DNA from: Halorubrum trapanicum
GTDB lineage: Archaea > Halobacteriota > Halobacteria > Halobacteriales > Haloferacaceae
Assembly (NCBI RefSeq): GCF_002355655.1
Contig: NZ_AP017569.1
Span: 2,108,001 to 2,172,000, forward strand
DNA length: 64,000 bases
Reading direction: 5' to 3'
The notes beneath the pieces are model-generated. The model saw only the letters and a program-made list of their open reading frames with translations, did not search any database and was not told where the DNA came from. The position numbers were made by a program, and so were the translations under genes. The first letter of the stretch is position 1. Every line of letters begins with the position of its first letter. Of the stretch, positions 42,015-50,334 are shown piece after piece.

Positions 42015-42526
42015 TTTATAAATGACCGGGCGTGGCGGTGGCGCGTGCCGACGAGCGCCCAGCGGGCGCGAGTCGCACGCGCGAGGGAGTCGGCCGACCG
42101 GAGGGAGGCCGACGAGGCTGGGGAGGTGTGAGGCTGCGGTGCTGTGCGGGGCGGGACTCAAAGGGGCAGTCGGCGAGGCGGGCGCAGGCGTTCACGAGAG
42201 CAGAGCTCTCGTGAGCCAATCAGAACGCAGAGCGTTCTGATGACGACGTAAGCACTGGAAGGAGCGAGCAACGCGAGCGACTGAAGCGCGCAACGAGCGT
42301 GCGCCCGCCTCGCCGGCTGGGGCTTTGGCTGTGTCCGCTGCGGCGGCAGCGATTTATAAGCGAGCAGTTGGTGATTTGGCGGTGTCCACCGTTGATCCAT
42401 AGTCGACTATTTATAAACGAGCGGCTGAGGCTTTGGAGGCGTTTGCCGCCGATCCATAATCGACTATTTATAAGTGAGCGGATGGGGCTTTGGCGGCGTT
42501 CGCCGCAGACCCGCCGTATTTATAAA
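42015..42526 (+). repeat. Structured repeat element, copy 4 (longest)
   Basis: Fourth copy. TTTATAAAT box at 42015-42023; hairpin A 42041-42082 (GCGCGTGC:GCACGCGC, GAC:GTC, GA/GA at 42053-42054 with 42070-42071, GCGCCC:GGGCGC, triloop AGC); hairpin B 42089-42113 (GTCGGCC:GGCCGAC, GA/GA, CC:GG, triloop GGA); core with GGGACTCAAAGGGG; stem C, 20 bp with one G-T pair, 42167-42186 with 42300-42319. Inside stem C are two extra perfect hairpins absent from other copies (42192-42214, 10-bp stem; 42219-42241, 10-bp stem; both with AGA loops), then the inner hairpin 42260-42282, AG:CT, GA/GA, GC:GC, GA/GA, GC:GC around triloop AAC. CTGGGGCTTTGG is at 42317-42328, followed by a tail of 57-bp units. Confidence 0.82.
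42352..42526 (+). repeat. Tail array of 57-bp units in copy 4
   Basis: Tandem units starting ATTTATAA at 42352, 42409 and 42466 (period 57) with a fourth box at 42518. Each unit carries a version of GAGCGGcTGgGGCTTTGG (42368, 42425 and 42482 in phase) followed by a short GGCG...CGCC-type stem and GATCCATA-TCGACT. The same 57-bp spacing separates the CTGGGGCTTTGG motifs in copies 1 (8219 and 8276) and 3 (32798 and 32741). Confidence 0.8.
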
Positions 42527-42548
42527 AGACTGCGCGCGTCCAGTCGCG

Positions 42549-44219
42549 CTACGCCAAGAACACGTGTCGCGGTCGGTCGGCGAGCACGTCGCGGCCCCAC
42601 TGGACTGTCTCGGAGAACTCGTCGGAGCGGAAGAAGGCCATCGCGTCCTCCTTCGCGTTCCACTGGCTGGCGATGAACATGTCGTTCTCGTCTTCGACGT
42701 TCACCATCAGGTCGGTCTCGACGTGGCCGTCCATCTCCCCCAGCAGCTCGCCGACGTCGTCGAACGTCTCGACGAACTCCGACTGGTAGTCGGGCTTGAC
42801 CGTGTAGAACATCCCCATCGTGCCGAAGCCGGACTCCTCGCCGGCGCGCGCGACGATGTCGGGCAGCTCGGAGAGGAAGCCGGCCGCGGTCTCCGCCGCC
42901 GACGCGGTGTCCCAGATGGAGACGACCGCGGCGCGGTCGGTGTGGCGGCCCTCGTACACCGCGGTCTTGACGTGGGTGCCGTAGTGGTCGAAGTTGCCGC
43001 GCAGCCCCTCGACCTCGTCGAACAACTCGTCGACGTCGGCCTCGCTGTACAGCACGGTGGCGTACACGTCCTCGCCGTGGGGCTTCCCGGCGTAGATGTC
43101 GAGGTCGGCGAGCTCGCCGCGGATGTCCTCGTCGGAACTCCCGTCCCCCCCGCCGCCGTGGCCGCCCTCGCCGCCGTGGCCGTCGCCCTCGCCGTGGGGG
43201 TGGTCGCCCTCGCCGCCGCCCCCGTCCTCGCCGTGGGGGTGGTCGCCGTGGGCGGAGCCGCCGCCCGCGCCCGAGCGGTCGTGGCCCTCACCGCGACCGT
43301 GGCCGTCGTCGCCGTGCCCGCCTTCGCCGTGATGGCCCCCCTTGCCGTGATGGCCCCCCTCGCCGTGATGGCTCCCCTCGTCGCCGTGCCCGCCTTCGCC
43401 GTGGGGGTGGCCGGCGCTGTCGTCCTCCGGAACGCGCCCGGTCGGGACCGACTCGCCGGCGAGGAAGGCGTCGAGGTCGCTCGGCGGGAACCGGCGGCCG
43501 ACGTAGAAGTCGCCGAACTCGCCGTACCGCGAGGAGGCGGGGTCGAACCGCATCTCGTAGACGATGTCCTTGATGTCGGTCGGGTCGGCGCCGAACAGCG
43601 TGACGCCCCACTCGTGGTCGTCGAAGCCGACGGAGGAGGCGATCACCTGCTTGATCTTGCCCGCGTACTCCTTGCCGACCTCGCCGTGGCCCGCCATCAG
43701 CTCGGCGCGCTCCTCGAACTCCAGGTCGTACCAGTTGTGCTCCTCGCCGCGGCGCTTGCTCATCGGGTAGAAGCTGACGTACTCCTCGTCCGGGATGTCG
43801 GGCTTCAGCTTCCCCTCGATGTAGCGGCGGAGCCCCTCGTCGACGGCGTCGGCGCCCTCCTCGAAGTAGTCGTCCGAGACGTACCCGGACACCTCGGTGA
43901 CGGAGACGTAGGAGGTCTCCCGTTCGGTGAACTTCGCGAGCGCGGTGTCCTCGAAGCGGCGCTCGATCGAAGACAGGTCGTCGAGCGACGGCCGGAAGTG
44001 TAAGAAGAGGAGGTCGGCCTTGTGCCCGAGCACGGAGAACAGCGCCGACTCGCCGTCGTCGGCGTCGGCGACCAGTTCGCGGTGTTTCAGGAAGGCCTCG
44101 CCCTCCTCGATCGCTCGCTGCCGCTCGGACTCGGGCGCCTCGCGCCAGGCGTCCCAGTCGATCGAGCGGAAGTCGTGCAGCGAGAACCACCCTTCGGCGG
44201 TCTGTGGAGCCTCGACCAT
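42549..44219 (-). CDS. PitA-type chlorite dismutase-like / antibiotic monooxygenase fusion
   Basis: A 556-residue haloarchaeal fusion protein. Residues 1-~262 are a chlorite-dismutase/HemQ-like heme domain (VEAPQTAEGWFSLHDFRSID, KADLLFLHFRPSLDDL, YVSFYPMSKRRGEEHNWYDL, and the VIASSVGFDDHEWGVTLFGADP segment, read in parts). Residues ~360-556 are an ABM-like dimeric alpha/beta domain. In such organisms the protein is the likely coproheme decarboxylase of heme synthesis or a heme-handling enzyme. Between them is a ~90-residue linker (268-358) packed with His, Gly, Glu and Asp (repeats of the type GEGGHHGKGG and DHPHGEGD), an unusual metal-binding-looking insert. The reverse orientation places its 3' end next to repeat copy 4. 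Confidence 0.88.
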   Translation of the reverse strand: MVEAPQTAEGWFSLHDFRSIDWDAWREAPESERQRAIEEGEAFLKHRELVADADDGESALFSVLGHKADLLFLHFRPSLDDLSSIERRFEDTALAKFTERETSYVSVTEVSGYVSDDYFEEGADAVDEGLRRYIEGKLKPDIPDEEYVSFYPMSKRRGEEHNWYDLEFEERAELMAGHGEVGKEYAGKIKQVIASSVGFDDHEWGVTLFGADPTDIKDIVYEMRFDPASSRYGEFGDFYVGRRFPPSDLDAFLAGESVPTGRVPEDDSAGHPHGEGGHGDEGSHHGEGGHHGKGGHHGEGGHGDDGHGRGEGHDRSGAGGGSAHGDHPHGEDGGGGEGDHPHGEGDGHGGEGGHGGGGDGSSDEDIRGELADLDIYAGKPHGEDVYATVLYSEADVDELFDEVEGLRGNFDHYGTHVKTAVYEGRHTDRAAVVSIWDTASAAETAAGFLSELPDIVARAGEESGFGTMGMFYTVKPDYQSEFVETFDDVGELLGEMDGHVETDLMVNVEDENDMFIASQWNAKEDAMAFFRSDEFSETVQWGRDVLADRPRHVFLA

Positions 44220-44261
44220 ACGCCGGGTTCGGGCCGCGCGACTTAGGGGTTTGCGGGTCGT

Positions 44262-44371
44262 CCCGCGCACCGGAAACGGAACCACGGTCGCGGGTCCCGC
44301 GCACCGGAAACGGAACCACGGTCGCGGGTCCCGCGCACCGGAAACGGAACCACGGTCGCGGGTCCCGCGCG
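44262..44371. repeat. 34-bp tandem repeat, about three copies
   Basis: The unit starting CGCGCACCGGAAACGGAACC at 44264 recurs at 44298 and 44332 with perfect 34-bp spacing; each ends in GGTCGCGGGTCC. It lies in the divergent gap between the PitA-type gene and the ABC transporter, about 45 bp before the latter's ATG. It could be a multi-operator, or simple slippage; there is no gene within it. Confidence 0.75.
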
Positions 44372-44414
44372 CCGCTCACATAGCGTTTTGTACACGCCTC
44401 GTGTTGCGGGCGGT

Positions 44415-45425
44415 ATGCCCGCTGAGACGGCACCCTCCGACGACGCGACCGCGTCACCCGACGACGAGTCGATCGCGGTTCAAACGATCGGCCTGACGAA
44501 ACGCTACGGCGACGACGTCCTCGCGGTCGACGACCTCGATCTGACCGTGTACGCCGGCGAGATATTCGGGTTCCTCGGGCCGAACGGCGCCGGGAAGTCG
44601 ACGACGATCGACGTGATCATGGACTACGTCCGCCCGTCAGCCGGGAGCGCGACCGTCCTCGGGCACGACGCGCAGGCCGAGACGCGCGCGGTCCACGAGC
44701 GGGTCGGCATCCTCCCGGACGGGTACGGGCTCTACGACCGGCTGACCGGGCGAAAGAACCTGGAGTACGCGATCGCGTTGAAGGACGCCGACGACGATGT
44801 CGACGACCTACTCGACCGCGTCGGCCTCGACCGCGCGGCCGCCGACCGCGCGGTCGGCGGCTACTCGAAGGGGATGACCCAGCGGCTGGCGCTCGCGATC
44901 GCGCTCGTCGGCGACCCCGACGTGCTGATCCTCGACGAGCCGTCGTCGGGGCTCGACCCGAACGGCGTCCGCCTCGTCCGCGAGATCGCCCGCGACCACG
45001 CCGACCGGGGGAAGACGGTGTTCTTCTCCAGCCACATCCTCAGTCAGGTCGAGGCCGTCTGCGACCGCGTCGCGATCCTCGACCGCGGGCGGCTCGTCGC
45101 CGTCGACACCATCGCGGGGCTCCGCGACGCGCTGGACACCGGCTCGACGGTAACACTCACGGTCGACGCCGTCCCGGACCGGCTGACGCTCGGCGAACTC
45201 GCCGGCGTCGACGACGTCGCGGTCGACGACCGGACGATCCGGGTGCGCGTCGGCGAGGCCGCCGCGAAGGTCGGCGTCATCGATCGGGTGCGCGAGGACG
45301 GGGCCGCGGTCCTCGACGTGGCGATCGCGGAATCGTCGCTGGAGGACCTTTTCAGCGCCTATACCGGCGGGTCGACGCCGGATCGAAGCGGTTCCGACGT
45401 CGACCCCGCGGAGGCGGAGCGATGA
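44415..45425 (+). CDS. ABC transporter ATP-binding subunit (exporter type)
   Basis: A 336-residue ATPase of the ABC-2 (drug/antibiotic, NatA/CcmA-like) type. Walker A GPNGAGKST near residue 63, signature YSKGMTQR near residue 155, Walker B VLILDEPSSGLDP near residue 173, His switch SSHILSQ. The ~105 residues after the ATPase core form the regulatory C-terminal domain of this class. ATG at 44415 (MPAETAPSDDATA) preferred over in-frame TTG at 44388. Its ATGA overlap with the permease gene gives a coupled pair; a PadR regulator follows. Confidence 0.93.
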   Translation: MPAETAPSDDATASPDDESIAVQTIGLTKRYGDDVLAVDDLDLTVYAGEIFGFLGPNGAGKSTTIDVIMDYVRPSAGSATVLGHDAQAETRAVHERVGILPDGYGLYDRLTGRKNLEYAIALKDADDDVDDLLDRVGLDRAAADRAVGGYSKGMTQRLALAIALVGDPDVLILDEPSSGLDPNGVRLVREIARDHADRGKTVFFSSHILSQVEAVCDRVAILDRGRLVAVDTIAGLRDALDTGSTVTLTVDAVPDRLTLGELAGVDDVAVDDRTIRVRVGEAAAKVGVIDRVREDGAAVLDVAIAESSLEDLFSAYTGGSTPDRSGSDVDPAEAER

Positions 45426-46261
45426 CCCGGCGCGTCCGGCTGACGATCGCTCGCAAGGAGTTCGGGGACGCCCTCCGGTCGCGAGTGGTCTGGGGGATCG
45501 TCGCGGTCGTCGCCGCGATGTCCTCCCTGTCGGCGGCGCTCCCGCTGTTCGTCCCCGAGGCGGACGTGGGCGCCGGCCCCGAGGCGGCGATCGGCGGCGC
45601 GTCGCAGTTCGCCGGGCTACTCGTCCCGATCATGGCGCTGATCGCCGCCTACCTCTCTGTCGCCGGCGAGCGCGAGTCGGGGAGCCTGAAGGTGTTGCTC
45701 GGGCTCCCGCCGTCGCGCGGCGAGGTGATCGCCGGGAAGTTCTTCGGCCGGGGCGGCGCGGTTGCCGCCGGGATCGCCGCGGGGTTCGCGATCTCGGGCG
45801 CGGTCACGGCGGTCCTCTACGGCGGCCTCCCGGTCGCCGCGTTCCTCGCGACGACGGCGCTGACGGTGCTGCTCGCGGTCTCGTTCCTCGGTATCGCCGT
45901 CGGGATATCGGCCGTCACGGCGACGCGGGCCCGGGCGATGACGCTCGCGATCACGGCGTACCTCGGCTTGACGCTCCTCTGGGACCTCGCCCCGAACGGC
46001 GTCCACCTGCTGGTCACCGGGCGACTCCCCGGAGCCGACGTGCCCGCCTGGTTCCTGCTCGTCCGGGGGCTCAGCCCGACCGGGGCATACAACGCGCTCG
46101 TCCAGCGGACGCTGCTCGGCGACGCCGGCGTGGCGGCGGCGACCGGCGGCCCCGCGCCGGCGTTCCTCAGCCCCGTCGTGTTCCTCGCGGTCATGGTCGC
46201 GTGGGCCGCGGTTCCGCTCGCTGTCGGGTACCTCGGCTTCCGGCGCGCCGACCTGAGCTGA
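45422..46261 (+). CDS. ABC-2 type permease
   Basis: A 279-residue membrane subunit of the exporter, with six hydrophobic helices (around residues 20-40, 60-80, 105-130, 140-160, 175-195, 250-272). The N-terminal amphipathic region RLTIARKEFGDALRSRVVW is the typical coupling segment of NosY/ABC-2 permeases, and SGSLKVLLGLPPSRGEVIAGKFFGR (read in parts) is the conserved loop. Start ATG overlaps the ATPase stop. Substrate unknown. Confidence 0.9.
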   Translation: MTRRVRLTIARKEFGDALRSRVVWGIVAVVAAMSSLSAALPLFVPEADVGAGPEAAIGGASQFAGLLVPIMALIAAYLSVAGERESGSLKVLLGLPPSRGEVIAGKFFGRGGAVAAGIAAGFAISGAVTAVLYGGLPVAAFLATTALTVLLAVSFLGIAVGISAVTATRARAMTLAITAYLGLTLLWDLAPNGVHLLVTGRLPGADVPAWFLLVRGLSPTGAYNALVQRTLLGDAGVAAATGGPAPAFLSPVVFLAVMVAWAAVPLAVGYLGFRRADLS

Positions 46262-46379
46262 CCCGGTCCGTCGTCGCTCTCGGCCGCGGTCGCTCTCTAC
46301 CATCGCCGTTTTCGGCCCTCATCGTGGCCGTTCGGCCGGAGTCGCCGTGACCGAAACCCTTTCGACGCGACCACGAAAG

Positions 46380-46973
46380 ATGTGGACGATGCGGAAAAGC
46401 GGCCCGCCGAAAGGACTGATCTCGTATCTCGTGCTGGAGCTGCTCGACGAGCGTCCCCGGTACGGGTACGAGCTGCTCGGCGAGATCACGGAGATCAGCG
46501 GCGGCCACTGGGAGCCCTCCTACGGCTCCGTCTACCCGATCCTCTACAAGTTCGAGGAGGAGGGCGTCGCCGAGCGCGTCGAGCGCGACGACGAGCCCGA
46601 CCGTAAGTACTTCGCGCTCACCGACACGGGCCGCGAGGAACTGGCGGAGAAGCGCCGCGAGATCGGCGGCGAGGCGAAGGAGTTCGGCGACGTCGTCCTC
46701 GGCTTCTATCACCTGTACGCCGCGCTCGCCACCGACGACCGCTTCGAGGTGGACGACGCGGACGCCGACTGGGGGTACTCGGAGCGGTACAGCGCGTGGA
46801 TCGTCGAGCAGATGATCCGGCACCACGAGCGCGACTTCGGCGAGTTCGAGCGGATCGACGCCTCCCCGGAGGAGTTCTACGCGGCGGCGGACGGCTCTGA
46901 CGCCGCCGACGCGGAGGAGTCGGAGGGGGCGTCCGGCGTCGAGGAGTCCTCCTCCGGCGCGGCCGACGACTGA
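46380..46973 (+). CDS. PadR-family transcriptional regulator
   Basis: A 197-residue PadR repressor. The winged helix is clear: GLISYLVLELLDERPRYGYELLGEI, SYGSVYPILYKFEEEGVAERVER, RKYFALTDTGREEL. The middle is a helical dimerisation region and the C-terminus is acidic and disordered. Starts at 46380 or 46389 (MRKSGPPKG) are both possible; the latter begins the conserved block. Located 118 bp downstream of the ABC exporter genes in the same direction, it is a good candidate for their regulator, since PadR proteins often control drug efflux; that link is inference. Confidence 0.88.
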   Translation: MWTMRKSGPPKGLISYLVLELLDERPRYGYELLGEITEISGGHWEPSYGSVYPILYKFEEEGVAERVERDDEPDRKYFALTDTGREELAEKRREIGGEAKEFGDVVLGFYHLYAALATDDRFEVDDADADWGYSERYSAWIVEQMIRHHERDFGEFERIDASPEEFYAAADGSDAADAEESEGASGVEESSSGAADD

Positions 46974-47007
46974 CGCCGGACGAGCCGCCCGCGGCGGAAC
47001 GAGTCCC

Positions 47008-47856
47008 TCACCGGTGGAGCAGCCGCCACAGGAGCCCGCCGGGAAGCCCGGCGCGCACGAGCCGGTCGTACAGCCGGTCGGGGAGGACGCGCGCGAGGCG
47101 GGGCAGCCACCGCGCCCGGCGACTCACCCGGTAGCGCGTCCGCGGTCGGTCCGCGGTCGTCGCGGTCACCACGCGTTCGACGACCGTCTCGACGTCTGTG
47201 GCGGCCGGGGAGTACCCCTCGAACGCGCGGTAGGTGTCGGCGTAGGGGCCCGCGCCGCTCGCGTCCTCGTCGCCCTCTCTCGCGCCGCTCGCCTCCTCGC
47301 CGCCCGCACTCACGACCGCCGCCGCGGCCCGCTCGTTGAACCCGGTCGGGACCGGCCCGGGTTCGACCAGCGCGACGTCGATCCCGCGGGGCGCGACCTC
47401 GCGCCGCAAGGCGTCGACGTAGCCGTCCAGCCCGGCCTTCGCGGCGCTGTACGCCCCGTGGTACGGCAGCGCCACCGACCCGACCATCGACCCGACGACG
47501 ACGATCCGCCCGCCGCGCTCGCGCAGCGACGGGAGCGCCGCGGAGACGGTCGCGTGGACCGCGGTCAGATTCGTCTCCAGCTGTCGCCGGAACGACGCGG
47601 CCGAGGTGTCCTCGACCGCCGCGATCTCGTAGCCGCCGACGCAGGAGACGACGGCGTCGAGGGGACGGTCCGCCAGCAGGTCGCGGACGGCGTCCTCGTC
47701 GCGGAGGTCGACCACGGCGGTCTCGACCGCGTCGGGCAGGGCGGCGAGCCCGTCCGCGTCGCGGTCGGCGCCGAGGACGTCGTGGCCGGCGGCCGCGAGC
47801 GAACGAGCGACGCCCCCGCCGATCCCGCCCGCCGCCCCCGTCACGAGAACGTACAT
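47008..47856 (-). CDS. Short-chain dehydrogenase/reductase
   Basis: A 282-residue SDR oxidoreductase. NAD(P) motif TGAAGGIGGGVAR at residues ~6-18, the acidic residue after strand 2 (GADRDADG) suggesting NAD preference, NLTAVHATVS, the catalytic Ser-Tyr-Lys as GSMVGSVALPYHGAYSAAKAG near residues 130-150, and EPGPVPTGF. A ~30-residue Gly/Ser/Glu insertion near residue 195 and a basic C-terminus (RRARWLPRLARVLPDRLYDRL) of membrane-associating character follow. Substrate unknown. Monocistronic. Confidence 0.9.
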   Translation of the reverse strand: MYVLVTGAAGGIGGGVARSLAAAGHDVLGADRDADGLAALPDAVETAVVDLRDEDAVRDLLADRPLDAVVSCVGGYEIAAVEDTSAASFRRQLETNLTAVHATVSAALPSLRERGGRIVVVGSMVGSVALPYHGAYSAAKAGLDGYVDALRREVAPRGIDVALVEPGPVPTGFNERAAAAVVSAGGEEASGAREGDEDASGAGPYADTYRAFEGYSPAATDVETVVERVVTATTADRPRTRYRVSRRARWLPRLARVLPDRLYDRLVRAGLPGGLLWRLLHR

Positions 47857-48016
47857 GCCGGAAGTTCGCGGCGCGGCCAGTAGACGGTGGCGGTTCTCGG
47901 CGTCCGCGGGCGCGGACCGGAGTCCCGGCCCGGATCGGCGTCCCGGTCGGAGCGCGGCGCCGACCCCGCCCGCGACGCCCGAAGGCATATATCCGCCACG
48001 GGCGATTGTCGGCGTA

Positions 48017-48238
48017 ATGTCCACCGACGAGCCGTCCGTCCCGATCGTGTGCGACGAGTGCGAGACGGAGACCCGCGTGCCGCTCGACGACCTCGCGGAC
48101 GCGCTCGAGAAACACAACGCCCAGAAACACGACGGCGAGTCCGTCGCCGAGGTCGACCCGGCGATCAAAGACCGCCTCGCCGACCTCGTCGCCGAGGATC
48201 TCGGGCTGTTCGACGAGGACGCGACCGAGCGGCCGTGA
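48017..48238 (+). CDS. Short protein with one CxxC knuckle
   Basis: A 73-residue acidic protein with a single CDEC motif (VPIVCDECETETRVPL) and a helical rest (LADALEKHNAQKHDGE ... DRLADLVAEDLGLF). The single zinc half-site suggests a dimeric or partner-completed zinc site. No function known. A TATA-like ATATAT at ~47987-47992 lies ~25 nt upstream. Confidence 0.72.
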   Translation: MSTDEPSVPIVCDECETETRVPLDDLADALEKHNAQKHDGESVAEVDPAIKDRLADLVAEDLGLFDEDATERP

Positions 48239-48502
48239 GACCGCACGCCCGATTCGGGTGACCGGGTCGCCCGCTGACCGACTCCCGCACACGCGCCGCG
48301 CGACCGAGAACGACGACGCGCGATGCGGCGGAATACACCAGCAACAATTGCGTTGTTCGATGACGTGCTTTGCTCCGAAATACCCCTTAAAATCAGTGTT
48401 CAGTCCCGAGAGGCTCCGAATTCCGGATTCATCGATGTCACCGGAACGCGCTTCCGTTGCTGGTGACGCGAGGGTGTTGCCCGCGGAGCCGCTTCCGTGT
48501 GT
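48239..48502. promoter_or_regulatory. Promoter region of the SsuABC-like importer
   Basis: A 264-bp spacer with lower GC than its surroundings at 48330-48420. It contains a 10-bp inverted repeat, CACCAGCAAC (48336-48345) with GTTGCTGGTG (48456-48465), and TTAAAATC at 48389-48396 as a possible TATA element. The far spacing of the inverted repeat makes its role uncertain. Confidence 0.4.
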
Positions 48503-49531
48503 ATGTACGAATCTACGCGGACAGCGTCGCGGCGGTCGTTCCTCGCGGCAGCGGGCGGAACCGCGACGGTCGGCCTCGCCGGCTGTCTCGGCGGCGGCAG
48601 TGGCGGCGGACTCGACGAGCTGACGGTCGCGCACATGCCGATCTACCCGGACCTCCAGTGGTACGTGATGGAGGGCGAGGGGTACTTCTCGGAGATCGAC
48701 GCCGAGGTCACCGGGCAGGAGTTCAGCAACGGCCCGGACATCGTTCAGGCGCTCGGCGGGGGTGACATCGATATCGCGATGTTCGGGATCGTCCCCGCGA
48801 TGATCGCGATCGACCGCGGCATCGCCGCGCAGGTGACCGCCGCGAACATCCAGGAGCCGATGGGCATCATGGCGGAGGAGTCGTTCCACGAGACGTTCGA
48901 GGCCGAGGGCGGCGACGCGTTCGCGACGTGGGAGGAAGAGCGGGGGGAGCCGTTCACCTTCGGCACGTTCCCGCAGGGGAGCGTCCCCGACGTCCTCCTG
49001 CGCTACTGGCTCCGCGACGTCGGCGTCGACCCCGCCGAGAACGACGCGGTGGAGATCCTCGAGATCAGCGGCGCGAGTTCGGTCTGGCAGGCGATCGCCA
49101 ACGACGAGATCGACGGCACCTCCATCATGGAGCCGGTGCCGACCATCGCGCAGGCCGAGGGCTCCTCGGTGACGATGCTCCGGACCGCCGCGGAGGTCCT
49201 TCCCGGCCAGCCCGCCGCGGTCACCCTGATGAGCGACGCGGTGCGCGACTCTCCGCTCGCGGCGCAGTTCCTCGAAGGGCACGTCCGCGCGACCGAGTTC
49301 ATCGGCGAGAACCCGGACGCGACCGCCGCGCACGTCAACGAGGGGATCGGGATGCCGACCGACCGCGCGCGGGACGCGCTCGACTCCCCGCTGTCGAACT
49401 TCATCACCGACCCCAACAAGATCACGGACGCGACGCAGGTGTTCTCGGAGTTCGCGGCCGGTAACGGCCAGATCGACGAGCAGCTGTCGAACGACGCGAT
49501 CTTCGATCTGGAGGTGTACGACTCCCTCTGA
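48503..49531 (+). CDS. ABC importer substrate-binding lipoprotein (SsuA/NMT1-like)
   Basis: A 342-residue periplasm-type binding protein. Tat signal ASRRSFLAAAGGTATVGLAGC with lipobox at residue ~27 directs export and lipid anchoring. The mature part resembles nitrate/sulfonate/taurine-binding proteins: LTVAHMPIYPDLQWYVMEGEGYF, GGDIDIAMFGIVPAMIA and GTFPQGSVPDVLLRYWL. The ligand may be an alkanesulfonate, a pyrimidine or a related anion. ATG at 48503; a GTG at 48497 is in frame. Its stop overlaps the permease ATG by one base (TGATG). Confidence 0.9.
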   Translation: MYESTRTASRRSFLAAAGGTATVGLAGCLGGGSGGGLDELTVAHMPIYPDLQWYVMEGEGYFSEIDAEVTGQEFSNGPDIVQALGGGDIDIAMFGIVPAMIAIDRGIAAQVTAANIQEPMGIMAEESFHETFEAEGGDAFATWEEERGEPFTFGTFPQGSVPDVLLRYWLRDVGVDPAENDAVEILEISGASSVWQAIANDEIDGTSIMEPVPTIAQAEGSSVTMLRTAAEVLPGQPAAVTLMSDAVRDSPLAAQFLEGHVRATEFIGENPDATAAHVNEGIGMPTDRARDALDSPLSNFITDPNKITDATQVFSEFAAGNGQIDEQLSNDAIFDLEVYDSL

Positions 49532-50334
49532 TGGCGACCGAAACCGCATCGCCGGTCGCGGAGGGCGACGCGTCCGCGGGCGTCGGGCTCGGCGACGGCC
49601 GCCGGCTGCTCCGCGGGGCCGTCGGGGTCGCGGCGTTCCTCGTCGTCTGGCACGCCGTCTCGCTGACGCAGGACCCGTTCGTCCTTCCCTCTCCCGTCGC
49701 GGTCGCCGGGGCGTTCGCGAGCGAACTCGCCTCGGGCGACATGACGGCGGCGCTGTACCAGAGCGTCCAGCACTGGGTCCCGGGCACGCTCGCCGGGACC
49801 GGCCTCGGCGTGGCCGCGGGCGTCGCGTTCGGCTGGAGCCGCCTGCTCGACGACCTGACCGCGCCGCTCGTCCGGACGCTGCGCCCGGTGCCGCCGCTCG
49901 CGCTCATCGGGTTCGCCATCGCGTGGTTCGGGATCAACGACTGGGGCGCCGCGTTCATTATCGCGGTCGGCGCGTTCTGGATCAACTTCTACGCGGCGTA
50001 CGGCGCCGTCGAGGGCGTGAGCGAGGATCTCCTCGACGTGGGCCGGACGCTGGGGGTCCGGAGCGACCTCGACGCGGTCCGGTCGATCGTGCTGCCGGCG
50101 TCGATGCCGGGGATCCTGACCGGGATCCGGACGGGACTGGGACGGTGTTGGATGCTCGTCGTCGCCTCGGAGATCTTCGGCGTCCCCGGGGTCGGCCGCG
50201 AGATCATCCGCGCCAGCAACAACCTCCGCGTCGACCGGGCGATCGCGTACATCCTCGTGTTGAGCCTGATGTACCTGCTCGTCGACGTGGCGTTCCGCGC
50301 GGTCGAACGGAGGGCGTTAGCGTGGCGGGCGTGA
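49531..50334 (+). CDS. ABC importer permease (SsuC-like)
   Basis: A 267-residue inner-membrane subunit with six helices. Conserved features of the SsuC/TauC group: VLPSPVAVAGAFASEL, HWVPGTLAGTGLGVAAGVAFGWS (read in parts), PVPPLALIGFAIAWFGINDWGAAF and the EAA-type loop DVGRTLGVRSDLDAVRSIVLPASMPGILTGIRTGL (read in parts) that contacts the ATPase. Coupled on both sides by short overlaps (TGATG upstream, GTGA downstream). Confidence 0.93.
   Translation: MATETASPVAEGDASAGVGLGDGRRLLRGAVGVAAFLVVWHAVSLTQDPFVLPSPVAVAGAFASELASGDMTAALYQSVQHWVPGTLAGTGLGVAAGVAFGWSRLLDDLTAPLVRTLRPVPPLALIGFAIAWFGINDWGAAFIIAVGAFWINFYAAYGAVEGVSEDLLDVGRTLGVRSDLDAVRSIVLPASMPGILTGIRTGLGRCWMLVVASEIFGVPGVGREIIRASNNLRVDRAIAYILVLSLMYLLVDVAFRAVERRALAWRA

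Noticed and set aside
42352..42526. Possible CRISPR array
   Set aside because: Units are contiguous 57-bp repeats with no unique spacers between them, and no cas genes are present.
43310..43400. Short tandem repeats near 43.3 kb
   Set aside because: They are the in-frame His/Gly-rich linker of the PitA-type protein.
48336..48465. 10-bp inverted repeat CACCAGCAAC / GTTGCTGGTG
   Set aside because: Arms are 110 bp apart with no conserved loop or promoter alignment; listed only as a weak regulatory note, not as a finding.
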